Part shown: positions 36,301 through 47,436 of the stretch, piece by piece | Position numbering within the stretch: the stretch's first letter is position 1 | Layout of the letters: each line of letters opens with the position of its first letter | Assembly: GCA_002205965.3 (NCBI GenBank) | Contig: NADL03000478.1 | Location: 707,001-771,000, forward strand | Origin: Kappaphycus alvarezii | Taxonomy: Eukaryota; Rhodophyta; Florideophyceae; Gigartinales; Solieriaceae | DNA length: 64,000 nucleotides | Direction: 5' to 3' | Made by a program: the position numbers and the translations under genes | Notes under the pieces: model-generated | The model's database searches: none | What the model was told of the DNA's origin: nothing | The model's input: the letters and a program-made list of their open reading frames with translations, nothing else

Positions 36301-38971
36301 CCAATCAGTCTTACCGTTTCTCTTTCAAGAAAGTTGAATTTTTTGGTTCTAAATTTTCCATTCAGAAAACAGACAATATTTGAGTTTTGTACTGTAGGAT
36401 ACGACTAAGCCTGCCGCTGCTATCCAGTTCCATCTCAATTTCATCAGCCAACATGCAGAGGCCATTTTTAGTAAATTTAGAACATTTAGTGACGGTCTAG
36501 CCGGAGACTTTTTTACGTACGCTGGTCCACTTTTTTCGAGAATTGTATATATAGTTCTATTCTCATGTCATTGTTTGTCATCAACGACTGATAGGGTATA
36601 AAATTTTCCTACCGCGTAACGAATAAACAATTTAGCTTTACTTTTTCTTCTACTGCCCAATTGCAGTTCCTAAATGCAACAAATATACCATTTAACGCTC
36701 TTGGAAAGTTTTACATCGCGTCTTAAAGATAATTAAATGCCCGATAGGGCTCATCCTAAATGTACTGCCTGAAATTATGAGCAATCCGACCTTGGATCTT
36801 GAAAATCAGCTCCAAACGACGCTTAAATTGCTCTTTCATGTGAATGAAGACGGGTAATTTTCCTTATCCGAGGGTTTGGGAAGATATATTCCTGTACATG
36901 CATGTAAACCAGGAACAGGTTTTAATTTCCAAAAAAAATGTTTTTACACGAGGATTTTGTACCAATTTCCTGGTCTTCAATGACTTTTCACGACATTATA
37001 TCAAAAAATGTTATATCCTAATAAGCAGCATAAAATTCACAACATCGCATCAAAGATGTTAAGCCACATTTCGGATGCTAATACAGAACATGCCCGGTGT
37101 TTGCTAGGTTTGTAACAAAGAATTTCAAATATGGTCTAGTAAAATCGAGCCCCGAGACCTTTAAAGTGAGTTATACCTCTATTAAATGTTTTCTGTCGAT
37201 TTTTCCAAACATTTACGCAAACTAGAAGTCAAAAAGGTCTCTATAGCAGAAAATAGCGTTTCTGTTAATGCAACTAAAATTTTCTTCTTTAATCCTCAAA
37301 TTCCTCAAATTCTCACCAAACTCATTTTTTATTCATTTGACCGTCTATGTAACGCGGGATTATATGCACACCACCCTCATTTGATTCATGAAAACAACAA
37401 AATACCCATGACATGGAATTAATCGCTCAGCTTCTCCACATTAATCTCCAAAGCTTTTGCATCGACGGTATAATTAGCTGAAATGTAATGTAGAACTTAT
37501 TTTCTCAGAAACTGGTATTGTTAGAGAGACAATTGTCATTTCTGTATCGACTTTGCTTTCCATAAGTATGTTACTTTCAATTTTTTAGTATATGTACTAT
37601 CCGCGAATTTACGAAGCATAAAACGATCCACCTAGTTCTAGGTGTATGCTGGTTCACAAAATTGACCATACTTTTCGTTACTCGTTAACTATTCACAATG
37701 TGGTTGAGGGACAAATCTTGATGTTGGATTAATTCTTACATTTTTCAAATCTCATGGCTCGTTTATCAATTAGAAGTTATAGTCTCGCCTCACTTATTTT
37801 CATAATAGACTATTAAATTCCGATAAAAGGCCCTCCTTACTTCAAGAAACTCAAAAAATGTAAGTTGGCTGAACTTGACCGAGTCAATGTTTCAAATCCC
37901 CGCTGCCTTTTTCCTACATGCTTATCTTTCCTTGACAATATATATAATAGAGTAGATTTCCATGAAAGTACTGCCATGACTTCATTGCTTAAAGCTGCTC
38001 TAGTTTGATCCCATTTTATCGGCCTATTCGATTTCTTCTATTTGTGTCTGCGGTCCCTTCACCATCCGGTATTCAAATTCGCAAGGGTCTCTTATATTTT
38101 ACGACAAATGAGCCCTGACTTAGTTCATCTCATTTTATTGTTCCCAAGTGACAGGGCCGTATGTACCATTAACAAACCCTTATTTTGTATCATCATGTGA
38201 CTTTTGAGCATAATTGATAGTACTTCCTGAACATTATGACAATAATCCATCTTTATCCGGCTCCAGGTCCACTTAACCCTTCCTGTCGTCCCTTACCCCC
38301 ATCCAATCGTCGATTCTAGGGATTATTTACTATTTGTTTACACAACGCTCATAAATAAGGTTTCAAACAGAATTTTCTTCTTTTTTATTCATGAAATACT
38401 TTTTCCGTCATTTTTGATAAAAATTAAGCCGTTTCTGTTTTTAGAAGTATTTTATTTTAAAAAAACTGTGAAGACAAAAACAGCCGTCTGCTCTTCACAA
38501 TCTACGATCTGTGATTTCAGCAGTCGATCCGGAAAAAGCGGTATCAAATTTACCAACTGGTACTATTTTACGTCTGGAGCAAAATGTGATTTCAGGAGAC
38601 GCCCAGTATTGGGGGGAAATTGGGGTCATTTGCCACTATCGAAGTGGCCTGGTCATTACACTGAAATGACAAATAAGTACAAAATATTACACTGCAACGT
38701 TCGAAAATTTTTAAAAAAGTAGAACCTTGCAAAAAATGACTAAAAGTTTTAGTAGATTACAGTAGCTTGTCTCCGTAGAAAATAGAAATCCTGATGCAAA
38801 TGATCAAATTGGTCGATTTCACGGTTGTCACCAGGGGCTAACACTTCCCGCTCTTAGATTTTTATGTACGGTCGAGTGCAGCAACTTGATAAGCGCCGGT
38901 TGTAATACACCTCCCCCAGGATCATCAGTGACACCAACAACGACAACAGCAGCACCATCTACATATCAATA
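33382..38971. other. AT-rich intergenic region, no gene seen
   Basis: About 5.6 kb without coding-like composition. Frames such as 34712-34909, 35249-35467 and 38414-38722 are short, AT-driven and without motifs. No LTR or terminal repeat pair was found. Confidence 0.5.
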
Positions 38972-39837
38972 ATGCCGCCGGCTACGCACGAGGCCGTTGC
39001 GGCAGCGGCCTCAGTGACCGCCCCGCCAGTTGCAAAAGCCACACTGGTCCAAATTCCGGATTCGGCCATCCGGGAGTTCTACTCTTTAGTTCCAGTACCT
39101 GACTCCTCTGTCTTGACCTTGCCACAGGCTCAAGCGATCGTTGCCGACCCAACCCTGCGCTCCGACCCCGTCGCAAGGATGCCGAGTACCTTGTTGCCTC
39201 GGTAGGCCCGATTCAATCCCTCTGCCCCAGTACCGGTCGCCTCCCAAAGTCACCCAAGAAGGCAATTGCCATTGGCATTGCCCTATCCGCCGACCCCCGC
39301 CTGGCCTTCCGGTCCTACGACCATGCCCAGCGGGCCCTCTGCCAAACTGCCGCCGCCGCCAACAACCATATGCCCGCCCATGTCATCCTCCCGCACTTCG
39401 GCCGATGGACCTTTGTGTTCATCCCGGAATCCACCCTCTCACGCTTCTTGCATATCTTAGACCACCTCCGCGACAGCTTCCGCGACCTCGAAGTCACCCG
39501 TCGCTCCCCTGCCGAAGTCTCCGTCGAACTCTCCGTACGCGACGCAGAACATGCCATTAATTGCATGGGCCGGGAGAGCCGAGTTATTATGAGCCTGGCC
39601 GCCTCAAGCTCGCATGGGGCGCCTCTCGAATGTCGCCAAGGGCTCCGCATCGCCCTCCTCGCTGCAAGAAAGGCCCTGCGACAGGCCCTAACCGACCGCT
39701 GCCAGGCCCCGCAAAAGGCCCAGGCTGCTAACGACCCCCTCCACCGACCCAACTTTCGTTCAACTAATGGGTGCCCCTCATCTGCGGTTCAAATTTGGAA
39801 GTCTGCGTACCACACAAACGGGAAATCCAGCTCCTAG
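38972..39837 (+). CDS. Uncharacterised protein of about 290 residues (one frame correction)
   Basis: The ATG at 38972 opens an Ala/Val-rich start (MPPATHEAVAAAASVTAPPV), then IREFYSLVPVPDSSVLTLPQ. After a one-base frame correction near 39170 (CCCC) the reading continues RRKDAEYLVASVGPIQ, SPKKAIAIGIALSADPRLAF, HVILPHFGRWTFVFIPESTL and RDLEVTRRSPAEVSVEL to the stop at 39835-39837. The composition is GC-rich and evenly helical, like the neighbouring real genes and unlike the flanks. I do not recognise a domain. It could be a genuine gene at the edge of the island or the first ORF of a non-LTR retroelement. I see no convincing similarity to the ORF in the spacer at 53.98-54.9 kb. Confidence 0.5.
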
Positions 39838-40986
39838 CACCCCGTCACACGTTAACAAACAACACGCAAGCTCCTGGGAAATGGGTGAGTTGCGGAACAC
39901 CGTCCAGAAACATCACCGCACATTTAGGACATCCGAGTCGCGGCAGTGCAGTCGAAGTTGGTTGGCGTCAAACTCGACCCAGCGACAGGGCTAACATTTC
40001 AACGAATGTACATGTAGCAGAGGATAGCAGCCAGGGATGATCCTGGTCGATGCACGAAACGCGTGCCATTAAAGTCGGTTCAGTGGCAGTGGTTGAGAAG
40101 GAAGCACCTTGAGTGACGAGCGCGAGAGAAACAGACTACTCTCAGCATGATGACGGTGGATCAGCAAAGTGGCGTAGTTAGAAATCCTGAGAAAGTTGGA
40201 TGGCGTAGTATAGCGCGTGTTATCGGCGTTGTCAAGATTAGCAGCAGTGTGTCGGCCTTAACCTGGTAGCAACTGCGAACTGCAATGTCGTAAACGAGTG
40301 ACACGGACGGAAGTATCCTACTAGAAGGGAGCCGGGTGTTTGTACTTTTAAAACCCTAAGGCGCCCTCGTCCGCCACGACCTGTCTAGAAATCTCTTGTT
40401 AGCTAGACGATTTCATTGACGTGGACATCACCGTCGATGTCAAAATGACAAAAAGTCGGCAAAGTGTACGTGTCACCCCGGGCATCCTGGTTGACGCGCT
40501 TCAGGTACAAACAGCCAACAAATCACCGCTGCCACACCGCTGTCGAAGAGCAACGAATGTTACATCAATTGTATTGTACTCTCTCTGAATTCAAATCCAT
40601 GCAAGATGAATGAGTTATTCTGTTTAATTCCAACATGACGCCGAAAACTCGGAACCCTTGACCTCCGCCCATGTTACTGAAAGTCCCGCTTACCCAAGTT
40701 TCCAGCCTGGAACTAACGCAGCGCATGCCGCCTTAACAAAAGTTTGCAGTCTGAAACTAGCGACGGTTTCCTCAATCCCAAAAACCCCTTCAAACTGTGC
40801 ACTTGTCGGTCCGACAATGTCGGATGTCCGTGATTCTCCTATTTCTCTGTACATGCGAACCCGCACTACCAAAGACACTACTTACATCCGATTACATCGC
40901 GCCACGCGAAAACACACACACTTACGTTTCTGATCTTATCCGTTGCCAACTGTCGCACAACCTAACATATGTAATCGCATAATGTT
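39838..40986. other. Intergenic, no gene seen
   Basis: Short frames only, between the uncharacterised gene and the 3' end of CNOT2. Confidence 0.5.
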
Positions 40987-43077
40987 TCAGGATGCAGACG
41001 GCCTCTGTCCGGGGATGTGCACTGCTCTCAGCTCTTCCTCAGTCATCAATCCTTGGATAAACTGTTTGTTGGCGTCATGAAATGGACGTTGCTCCCACGA
41101 CTTGATATCAAAGTAAACATACGCCCCTCTTTCATACCCTTGCCCAATCTCTGTCATTTCATTTTGGTGAAACCATAATTTCAGGTCCTTATGGTACATC
41201 CATTTCCTGTTGTACAGCTCGAGTGCCGCCAAAACCTGCAACACATCCCTCGGCATATTGTAAAACACGTAAAAGAGAGTCTCAACCTGGAACTTTGTAA
41301 AGTGGCTTGTCTTCAATGCCGGGGGCTGCATGTAGTAGCACGCGGGCAACTTGAAATCTGGTTCTTCTCCTTTCCCGCCTGCGCTTCCTGCAGAGTCTCC
41401 TCCGCTCAAAACGCCCTGGCCTCCTTCCCACGGATTCGAAAACGTCTTGTACAGCGGATCTGCAGAATTTAAATCCAGTCCCAACATCGTCAGATCCACG
41501 CCAATGGACAACAGATTTGCATCTGTTCCCTCCGCCTCAGAGCCTACATATTTCAGCAGACCCTTCATGCCAAACTGATCCGGCGGCAAAACTCCATTTC
41601 CTTTCTTCTTCTCCACCCCGATCAGTCCACCATTCGCACCTGCATGGCCTTCCCCATTGACCAACCCACTTTCAACGTCCTCCGCACCTCTCCCAACACC
41701 CACCAAGTTGCCAGCAACTCCTCTAGTGGTAAAACCCCCACCCATAGCTCCACTAACTGATCGCAAGGTTCTTCCGACAGCATCCCCACGACCAGTCCTG
41801 ATACCTCCTCCCATCTTACTCAAGCCGCCATCAACCATACCATACTCATTTACAGCGGGCAATCCCGTTACGACTCTTCCAGCCGCACCTGTCAGTGCAC
41901 CTTTCCCTAGGGAATCTTCAGCAGTCAGGCCACTTCTAGCTGGTACATTTCCAGCTCCCGAAGAGACAATAGGGCCCCCCTTGGAATCAAACAGAGTTTC
42001 CGCCTGCATATGACGCTGACTGCGAACTGCAGACGACGCGGACGAATTCACAGCAGCGGAGGATGGCTGAGCAGGAAGGGATGTCGAAGGCTGGGTAGAC
42101 AGGACTGGACCAGAGGGCGTTGTGTGAATGGCGGCGGCGGCGGCAGCGGCGACAGCAGCTACACCTCCCAGGGCCGGAAAGTCTTCGTTCTGAATGTGAA
42201 ATTCTTGAGACGAGGCGGGATCCAAAGGCTTGGATCGCGGATCGGTGTAGGAAGGAAGGGAATAGAGGTCCGAGTATGGGGGGAGGGTGTTGAGATGATG
42301 GTTGGACATGGAGAGAGCCGAGCGAGAGGGGAGCGGGTGTTGCAGTTGTTGGGGTTGTGATTGTGGAGGCGGGGGCGGGGTTGTTGGGTGTGTGCTTGTG
42401 TTTGTGTTTGGTGATGATGGAGATGCGGGGGCTGATGGTGATGGAGATGATTCTGTTGTTGTTGCGGTTCTTGATGCGGTTGTTGTTGAAGGGTTTGAGA
42501 GGTGGCGGAGGGATCAAGCAGAGAGGAGGGAGTAGAGAGCGGGGGTGGGTTGAGGGAGGGAAAGTCGGAAGGATCAAAGACACTGGAGGAGGTTGACCGC
42601 AATTGCGGATATTGATCGAGCAGAGATGAGGCGGAGAGAGTGGGGTTGGATTGGGATGTTTGAGGCGGTGCGGAGTTGGGATTGTCGGGAAAGTGTTTGG
42701 GGGTTAGGATTTGAAGTAGGGGATCTTCGTATGGAGCACGACGAGGCGGTAACGAAGCCGTTTGAGGGGGGCGAGAGGAGGGAATGGGTGGACGGGGTTG
42801 GTTGAGGGTGTTTGTTGGGAATGTAGTAGGAGTGGGGAGCGAAGAATCATTCCACGGTTGAGGCTGGGGTTGGGAATGAGGCGGGGGAGGTTGAGAAAAG
42901 GAGGTTGGGTGGATAGAAGGGGATGAACGGGAGGGAGTGGAAGAGAGGAAAGAGGTAGAGCCGGGGGAGCGAGGTCAGTAGAATGAATGGTGGGTTGAGG
43001 TGAGGATTGAGAGAGGGGGGGTGTGGATGGGGATGGGGAGGAGGATCGTTGCGGTAATTGTAATAGAGGTTGCTCAT
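40987..43077 (-). CDS. CNOT2: CCR4-NOT complex subunit 2 (NOT2/3/5 family)
   Basis: CNOT2 joins NOT1 and NOT3 in the CCR4-NOT deadenylase, which shortens mRNA poly(A) tails. The last 130 residues carry the NOT-box: FKLPACYYMQPPALKTSHF, ETLFYVFYNMPRDVLQVLAA, YNRKWMYHKDLKLWFHQNE and a final SWEQRPFHDANKQF. Upstream are two DFPSL/DFPAL-type motifs (DPSDFPSLNPPP near 42575, QNEDFPALGG near 42185) typical of NOT2 N-termini, in a Pro/Gln/Ser-rich disordered region. The frame from 42309 to 40987 is intact. Earlier parts need three single-base corrections, near 42370, 42900 and between 42990 and 43060, all in the same direction and beside C or T runs. The start at 43077 (ACCATGA) is a best guess. The usual NOT2 length is similar. 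The divergent upstream region to 43700 has poly-T runs. Confidence 0.9.
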
Positions 43078-43354
43078 GGTTGTGAATTGATCATGCTCGA
43101 AGTAGTGGAGGTATTGGTTGGGAGATGATGAGGATGGAGAGGGGGTGGGAGTGGCGGGTTGCTTTATAGGCTGGGAGTGGGATGAATGTAGGGAAATGGC
43201 GGAGACGGGGGATGGTGAACGGCGAGGTGGATGGAAGGCAAGGGCGAGAGGAACGTTGGAGAAAATGGGTTTAGAGGACGGTGCTTGAAGCGATGGTAGC
43301 GATGTCCAAGCGAGTGAAAAGTTAAAAAACTGGGGTCTCACACCAAGATGCGAA

Positions 43355-43395
43355 ACAAATTTTTTTTATGTTTTTTTTTTTTTTGTTTTATGTTG
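43355..43395. repeat. Poly-T tract upstream of CNOT2
   Basis: Runs of eight to over ten T broken by ATG and G. Likely to be unstable in sequencing. Confidence 0.8.
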
Positions 43396-43760
43396 GCGGT
43401 AGATAAATACAACAGCAGCACTCGAGGCTTGAAATGAAACCCAAATTGATCGACGTTTTTTACTGTTTGAGATGCTTTTCATTATTACTAGACTACACAG
43501 TGCTGTCGCAGTGCAAGGGAGAGAGATTAGAGAGAGATCTGCAAGGCATCCCCCTGACGAAAATTAACAAAAATAAGAATGGCGCAAGTGTACGCGATGT
43601 GCGACGGGAAAACTGTCCACCGCGAGGACTTGAAGAAATTCCAGTAAACCGACACAAACACTACTGTACTTTACTGTACATTATTTGTATACCCTAGCTA
43701 GACCATACCGAAAAATGAAAATACTGTACTGTACTATATGTACGGTACAGTATTGTACAA

Positions 43761-44275
43761 ATGCAGTCTTCATTCCGCCCACAACGCCTCCAATCCCTCT
43801 GGAGCCACCAACCCCCACCACGCTATGTCCAGGCCTTTCGTCGCGCGACCGTTCCCAGCCCAGCCAACTAAACTTCCCCGCAACCTCACGACCAGCATCC
43901 AAATTGCCACTTTTCCATCTGCCGCCACGGCGCCAGAGTTGAATATCTCACACCATCTGTTTCACTTGAAAACTCGCAGCAACCGACGTCCGCCTCACTG
44001 CCTCCTCTCACCAAATAGGCACACTGTTCAAACCTGATCCTGCGGTATCCATCCGTGTGCCGCTGTGCTTGCCGCACCAGATTACCTCCAGCCCCGACCC
44101 TGGCAATGTGGCCAACGCCCACATGATGCCTTTTTGGTTTTCAAAGTCCCACGTCCAGTTTTACAAGTATTCTCATTTCAGATATTCGCACCTTTACATG
44201 TTGAATAGTCCCTCCTGTGTCAAGTTCAGCCCCTGCAATGCAACTAGATCAAGGGCAATCCTCATTTCGTGCTGA
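43761..44275 (+). CDS. Possible small gene with mitochondrial-type leader, unassigned
   Basis: An ATG at 43761 begins a peptide rich in Arg, Gln and Ser without acidic residues (MQSSFRPQRLQSLWSHQ, then RYVQAFRRATVPSPAN), the composition of a mitochondrial presequence. The frame stops after 36 codons. A coding-like stretch continues in another frame at about 43985-44275 (DVRLTASSHQIGTLFKPDP, VSIRVPLCLPHQITSSPDP). Either introns or base errors separate them, and I could not settle a gene model. A cluster of TACTGTAC palindromes lies just upstream, as before other genes in the island. No family recognised. Confidence 0.25.
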
Positions 44276-44528
44276 CACCAAAGCAGCGCCGTTAACACCC
44301 AGACATACAATCGAGATCGACTGTTTACCCTATGTGGAACGTTCGACATTTCTCGCCCCCCGGTCAGCGCAACACGCCTAAACGTCAATGTTTGTCCTGA
44401 TTCGCACGGCGTCTGTACTCTAATTCACCCTACGGCATTCCTTACACACATCGCACACACTCTTTACCATTCATCAGTCTAACAAACGGTAATCCCATCC
44501 ACCCGCAAATCCTATCTCCTTACCTCCC

Positions 44529-45178
44529 CTACTCGTCATCGGAATCCTCCTCATCCAAATCCTCGCTGATGTTAAAGTAGCGCAGCTCATACGTATTCTT
44601 GTCACTTGCCACAACTCGCATCCAATCCCTCAAGTTCTGCTTCTTCAGATACTTCTTTGTCAAGTATTTCAGGTATCTCTTACTAAACTTGAGAGATGTC
44701 TCCACTGTGATCTTAGATTTATCACGAGTAACCTTGACAGAATCCCCCAGCTGTCCCGCCTTTGCATTCACCTTAATCTTCTCATGCAAAAACTTTTCCT
44801 ACACTCCTCCCACCATACACACACAACAAACGCCCCATCCGCCACAAACCCGCAAACAAGTAAACATATCCGCAAACATACCAAGGACTCGTAGTTAGTA
44901 CTCTGCTCCTCATTCCGCACCTGACCGCAATGCCTAAAACCCTCCGCAACCACCCCCGTCCCCAATAAACTGCAATGCTCAACATACAAATGCACCCGCG
45001 TCCATAATCTTGTCATCACACGGCGCCGTACAATCAATCACAAACTTTCCACCAACCTTCCCGCCCTTTGACTTCTGTATTCGCGATCGCGCATATCCAC
45101 ACCGATCCCCATATCCCACATATCCAACTTGTGGTTAGTAAAACTCTTCCTCATCGTCGCAAACGTACCCCTCGCCAT
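44529..45178 (-). CDS. RPL22: 60S ribosomal protein eL22
   Basis: eL22 is a structural protein of the large cytosolic ribosomal subunit. Exon 3 (44798-44529) encodes [57 protein letters not shown] and [19 protein letters not shown], a nearly textbook eL22 core with its acidic tail. Exon 2 ends [20 protein letters not shown] at 44988. The intron 44987-44799 opens GTATGT and closes GTGTAG. The start is probably the ATG at 45178, a 10-nt first exon followed by a 41-nt intron (GTACGT... TACTAACCACAAG) to 45128. With that model the N-terminus is a few residues longer than usual, and an alternative acceptor at 45075 gives a more normal length but breaks the frame. A possible 6-nt extra exon lies inside the second intron. 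Confidence 0.9.
44799..44987 (-). other. RPL22 intron 2
   Basis: Donor GTATGT, acceptor GTGTAG, phase 0. It contains TACTAAC at 44900-44894, more than 90 nt from the acceptor, followed by CGAG, six bases, and a second GTATGT. Confidence 0.75.
45128..45168 (-). other. RPL22 intron 1 (41 nt)
   Basis: Donor GTACGT, branch TACTAAC, acceptor CACAAG. Very short. The model depends on the start codon at 45178. Confidence 0.45.
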
Positions 45179-45310
45179 TCTCTCTTTCCCACAACATCTT
45201 CCGCACATTCAACCCCTCACCTCTCCTCAACTTACCACTATCGCCGGCATCTTGAATCGCGCCCTCGAATTCCTCGTCCACACACTACCAAACTGTTCCA
45301 AACTTGGTGA

Positions 45311-45746
45311 CTGAAAGGCTTGTAGAGACGAATCAACGCAAGCGGAATGACTTTTGTGTCGAGAACGATGTTAACGCGCTAGGCCGGTGCGGGGCGACGG
45401 GCACGCTGGGACGTGGTCGATACTGTTCTTGAACCGTCGACGACGACCCGCATGTCACCGTGGATGGCAAAAAATGACGCAATGAACACATACCCCCCTA
45501 GACACCCAGAAACCCCCATTTCATTTAGGGTTGCTACAAATTTTCACCCACGGACACTCGATCTTACACGTTGTCCACGTGGCAATACCAAGATCTCTTT
45601 ACTTCTGACATACACGCTGTAGAATTTCTAGCTACGCATCGCTCATCGCCTGCACCCACGTCGTAATTACGCCCTGATCAACTTGAACTGTTCGGACACG
45701 CATCCTGTCCCGCCTGTTACAACACCGCACCATCCATACCCAGATC
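45311..45746. other. Intergenic region between divergent RPL22 and mL59-like genes
   Basis: No coding signal. It must hold the promoters of both genes. Confidence 0.5.
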
Positions 45747-46181
45747 ATGGTGCGCAACATCAGAATCACAAATCTTGCTCAGGTCAAAGCTGCACGAGCT
45801 GCACGTCCCGCCGTTATGAAACCCCAAAAGGTCGGCGATACTTGGCATATGCCCAAAATGAAGGCGCTGGCAGTGGCCAGGAGGCGCAAGCAAGTCATTC
45901 AAAGTGGGCAGGAGTGGAAGTGGGATATCCCGCACAAGGTCGTTGAAAAGCGAATCAAATTTAAGGGGCATTTGAGAGATCTCAGAAATGCAGAGCGGAA
46001 AAAGGAAATTGAACGATGTATGAAACGTATGCCAAAGTTGGTGGCCGAGTATAGGGAGAAGAGAAGAGAAAGGAAAAGAGAATCAAAGGGACTGTTGCAA
46101 CTGCTGTATAAAGAGGAGGTGTCCGAGGAGGTGAGAGGGAGGAAAGGAGGGAATAAGGCACGGAGAAAGGGCAGGATGTGA
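45747..46181 (+). CDS. Mitochondrial large-subunit ribosomal protein mL59-like
   Basis: The ATG at 45747 gives 144 residues, strongly basic (many Lys and Arg, tail RKGGNKARRKGRM). The pattern TWHMPKMKALAVARRRKQVI, then EWKWDIPHKVVEKRIKFKG and ERKKEIERCMKRMPKLVAEY, resembles fungal mL59 (MRPL25), which has a conserved aromatic-Pro-Lys-Tyr-Ser-Arg-Arg block followed by a GH and a Lys/Glu helix. I infer a structural role in the mitochondrial ribosome. The match is by memory and not strict, so another organellar ribosomal or RNA-binding protein is possible. A single exon, it converges on the E2 gene with about 165 bp between stops. Confidence 0.45.
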   Translation: MVRNIRITNLAQVKAARAARPAVMKPQKVGDTWHMPKMKALAVARRRKQVIQSGQEWKWDIPHKVVEKRIKFKGHLRDLRNAERKKEIERCMKRMPKLVAEYREKRRERKRESKGLLQLLYKEEVSEEVRGRKGGNKARRKGRM

Positions 46182-46347
46182 GCGACGCTTTGGCCATGTT
46201 CCGCGCTTGCATTTCGGATTTTATATTTGTCTAGAGGGCTCACAGGTTGCTGTGTATGTTAACTTGTCGATTTTGGAACGATCCAGTGGAGCGTGCGACA
46301 GTGGTTGACAATATGGTAGAAATTGATGCAGGTGCACCATACTTGGG

Positions 46348-47076
46348 TTAGGAGGCAAATCGTAGCGTCCAGTCACGAGCGGTTTTGTCATGCTTGTCTC
46401 GGTTGGTGAGGTATTGAACGGCGATGGAACCGACAAGGGGGTCATGTGGATTGGGCTCTTCTAACAGCCCGACAATGGCGCCGAGCAGCACAGCAATGGT
46501 CAGGGCTGGACTCCAGTTGGACTTTAGAGACTCGAGGCATACTTGACCCGTTGAATTGATATTGCAATGATAAATTCGAGTGCGAAATGTGATGGTGGGT
46601 GGTGTGAAAGGATAGTCGATGGGAAATTCAATTCCCAGGAAGAATACCCCTGCAGTTTAGTCAGTCGTCTGAGATGCGAAATGTCGGTAGGGTGTTTGGT
46701 GTACAAGTGAAAGTCGAGCGGGTGAGGCGTACCGGATTGATAGGGAGATTCTGGCGGGCCGAGAATAGTTGCAACCCATTCGTAAAGATTGTCGCCCTTC
46801 GGGCCGGCCGAGCAGTTTGGAGGCGGGTCGTTTGTTATTTCCTTCAGTTCTCGTTGGATCCTTTTGGGTTTTCCATAGAGTGCCACCCAGCGTCGATTTA
46901 CACCTCATGGATGCGAGGGTTGAGAATGGTCAGTGTGTCAGTTTGTGACTGTTGAACAGATCATTACGACGCGCCGAGGTGATGATTTGACAGTAGGAGC
47001 TTTCTTACCGTCTGGCGGAGCCTTTCAAACTGCCGACTCCCCATTTGGGAGCGTCACTTGGACCCGCTCCACTCAT
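46348..47076 (-). CDS. E2 ubiquitin-conjugating enzyme, UBE2E/UBC4 class
   Basis: The enzyme accepts ubiquitin from E1 on a cysteine and passes it on with an E3. Exon with 46886-46733: [46 protein letters not shown] intron of 83 nt follows (46732-46650, GTACGC... CTGAC... CTGCAG). The last exon, 46649-46348, gives [38 protein letters not shown] with the active-site Cys, [12 protein letters not shown] and [19 protein letters not shown]. These are UBE2E/UBE2D family hallmarks; [14 protein letters not shown] suggests UBE2E. A probable first exon runs from the ATG at 47076 ([19 protein letters not shown]) to a GTAAGA donor near 47008, giving the N-terminal extension usual for UBE2E. The phase of its junction does not fit exactly, so the start remains provisional. 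It is divergent from KTI12. Confidence 0.88.
46650..46732 (-). other. Spliceosomal intron in E2 gene
   Basis: 83 nt, donor GTACGC, branch-like GACTGACTAAAC, acceptor CTGCAG. Removing it joins YQSG to VFFLG exactly as in the family. Confidence 0.85.
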
Positions 47077-47436
47077 AACGTGGGGGTGCAACAGATAGGA
47101 AGTGAGGTAGGGCGTGAGGTTGCAAATTCGCAAGTACGGCTATCTCAGCTCCTAATACTGTAGCAGCGATTTGATGAGACAAAAAGCATTTTCCACGAAA
47201 ACTTTTTTGTAGCTTTAGTGACAGAATAAATGAAGCCGCATTGGATAATCAAGTCTCTCCAACCGTCGGGTAAGCTTGTAGGATCACAGTACGGAAGGAT
47301 TCTTGTACACCAAACCACCCGTACCCTTCGCAGTTCTACACTGGTTTTCACCGCTCGATCGCAGCGGAAGATTCTTTTCCCCAAGCTGCTCCACTAACTG
47401 CCAAACCTCGTCCCAACTCAAAACAAACCCCCGACT

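Noticed and set aside
41987..43341. Long overlapping Pro/His/Thr-rich frames on both strands as separate genes
   Set aside because: They are shadows of the low-complexity N-terminal part of CNOT2.
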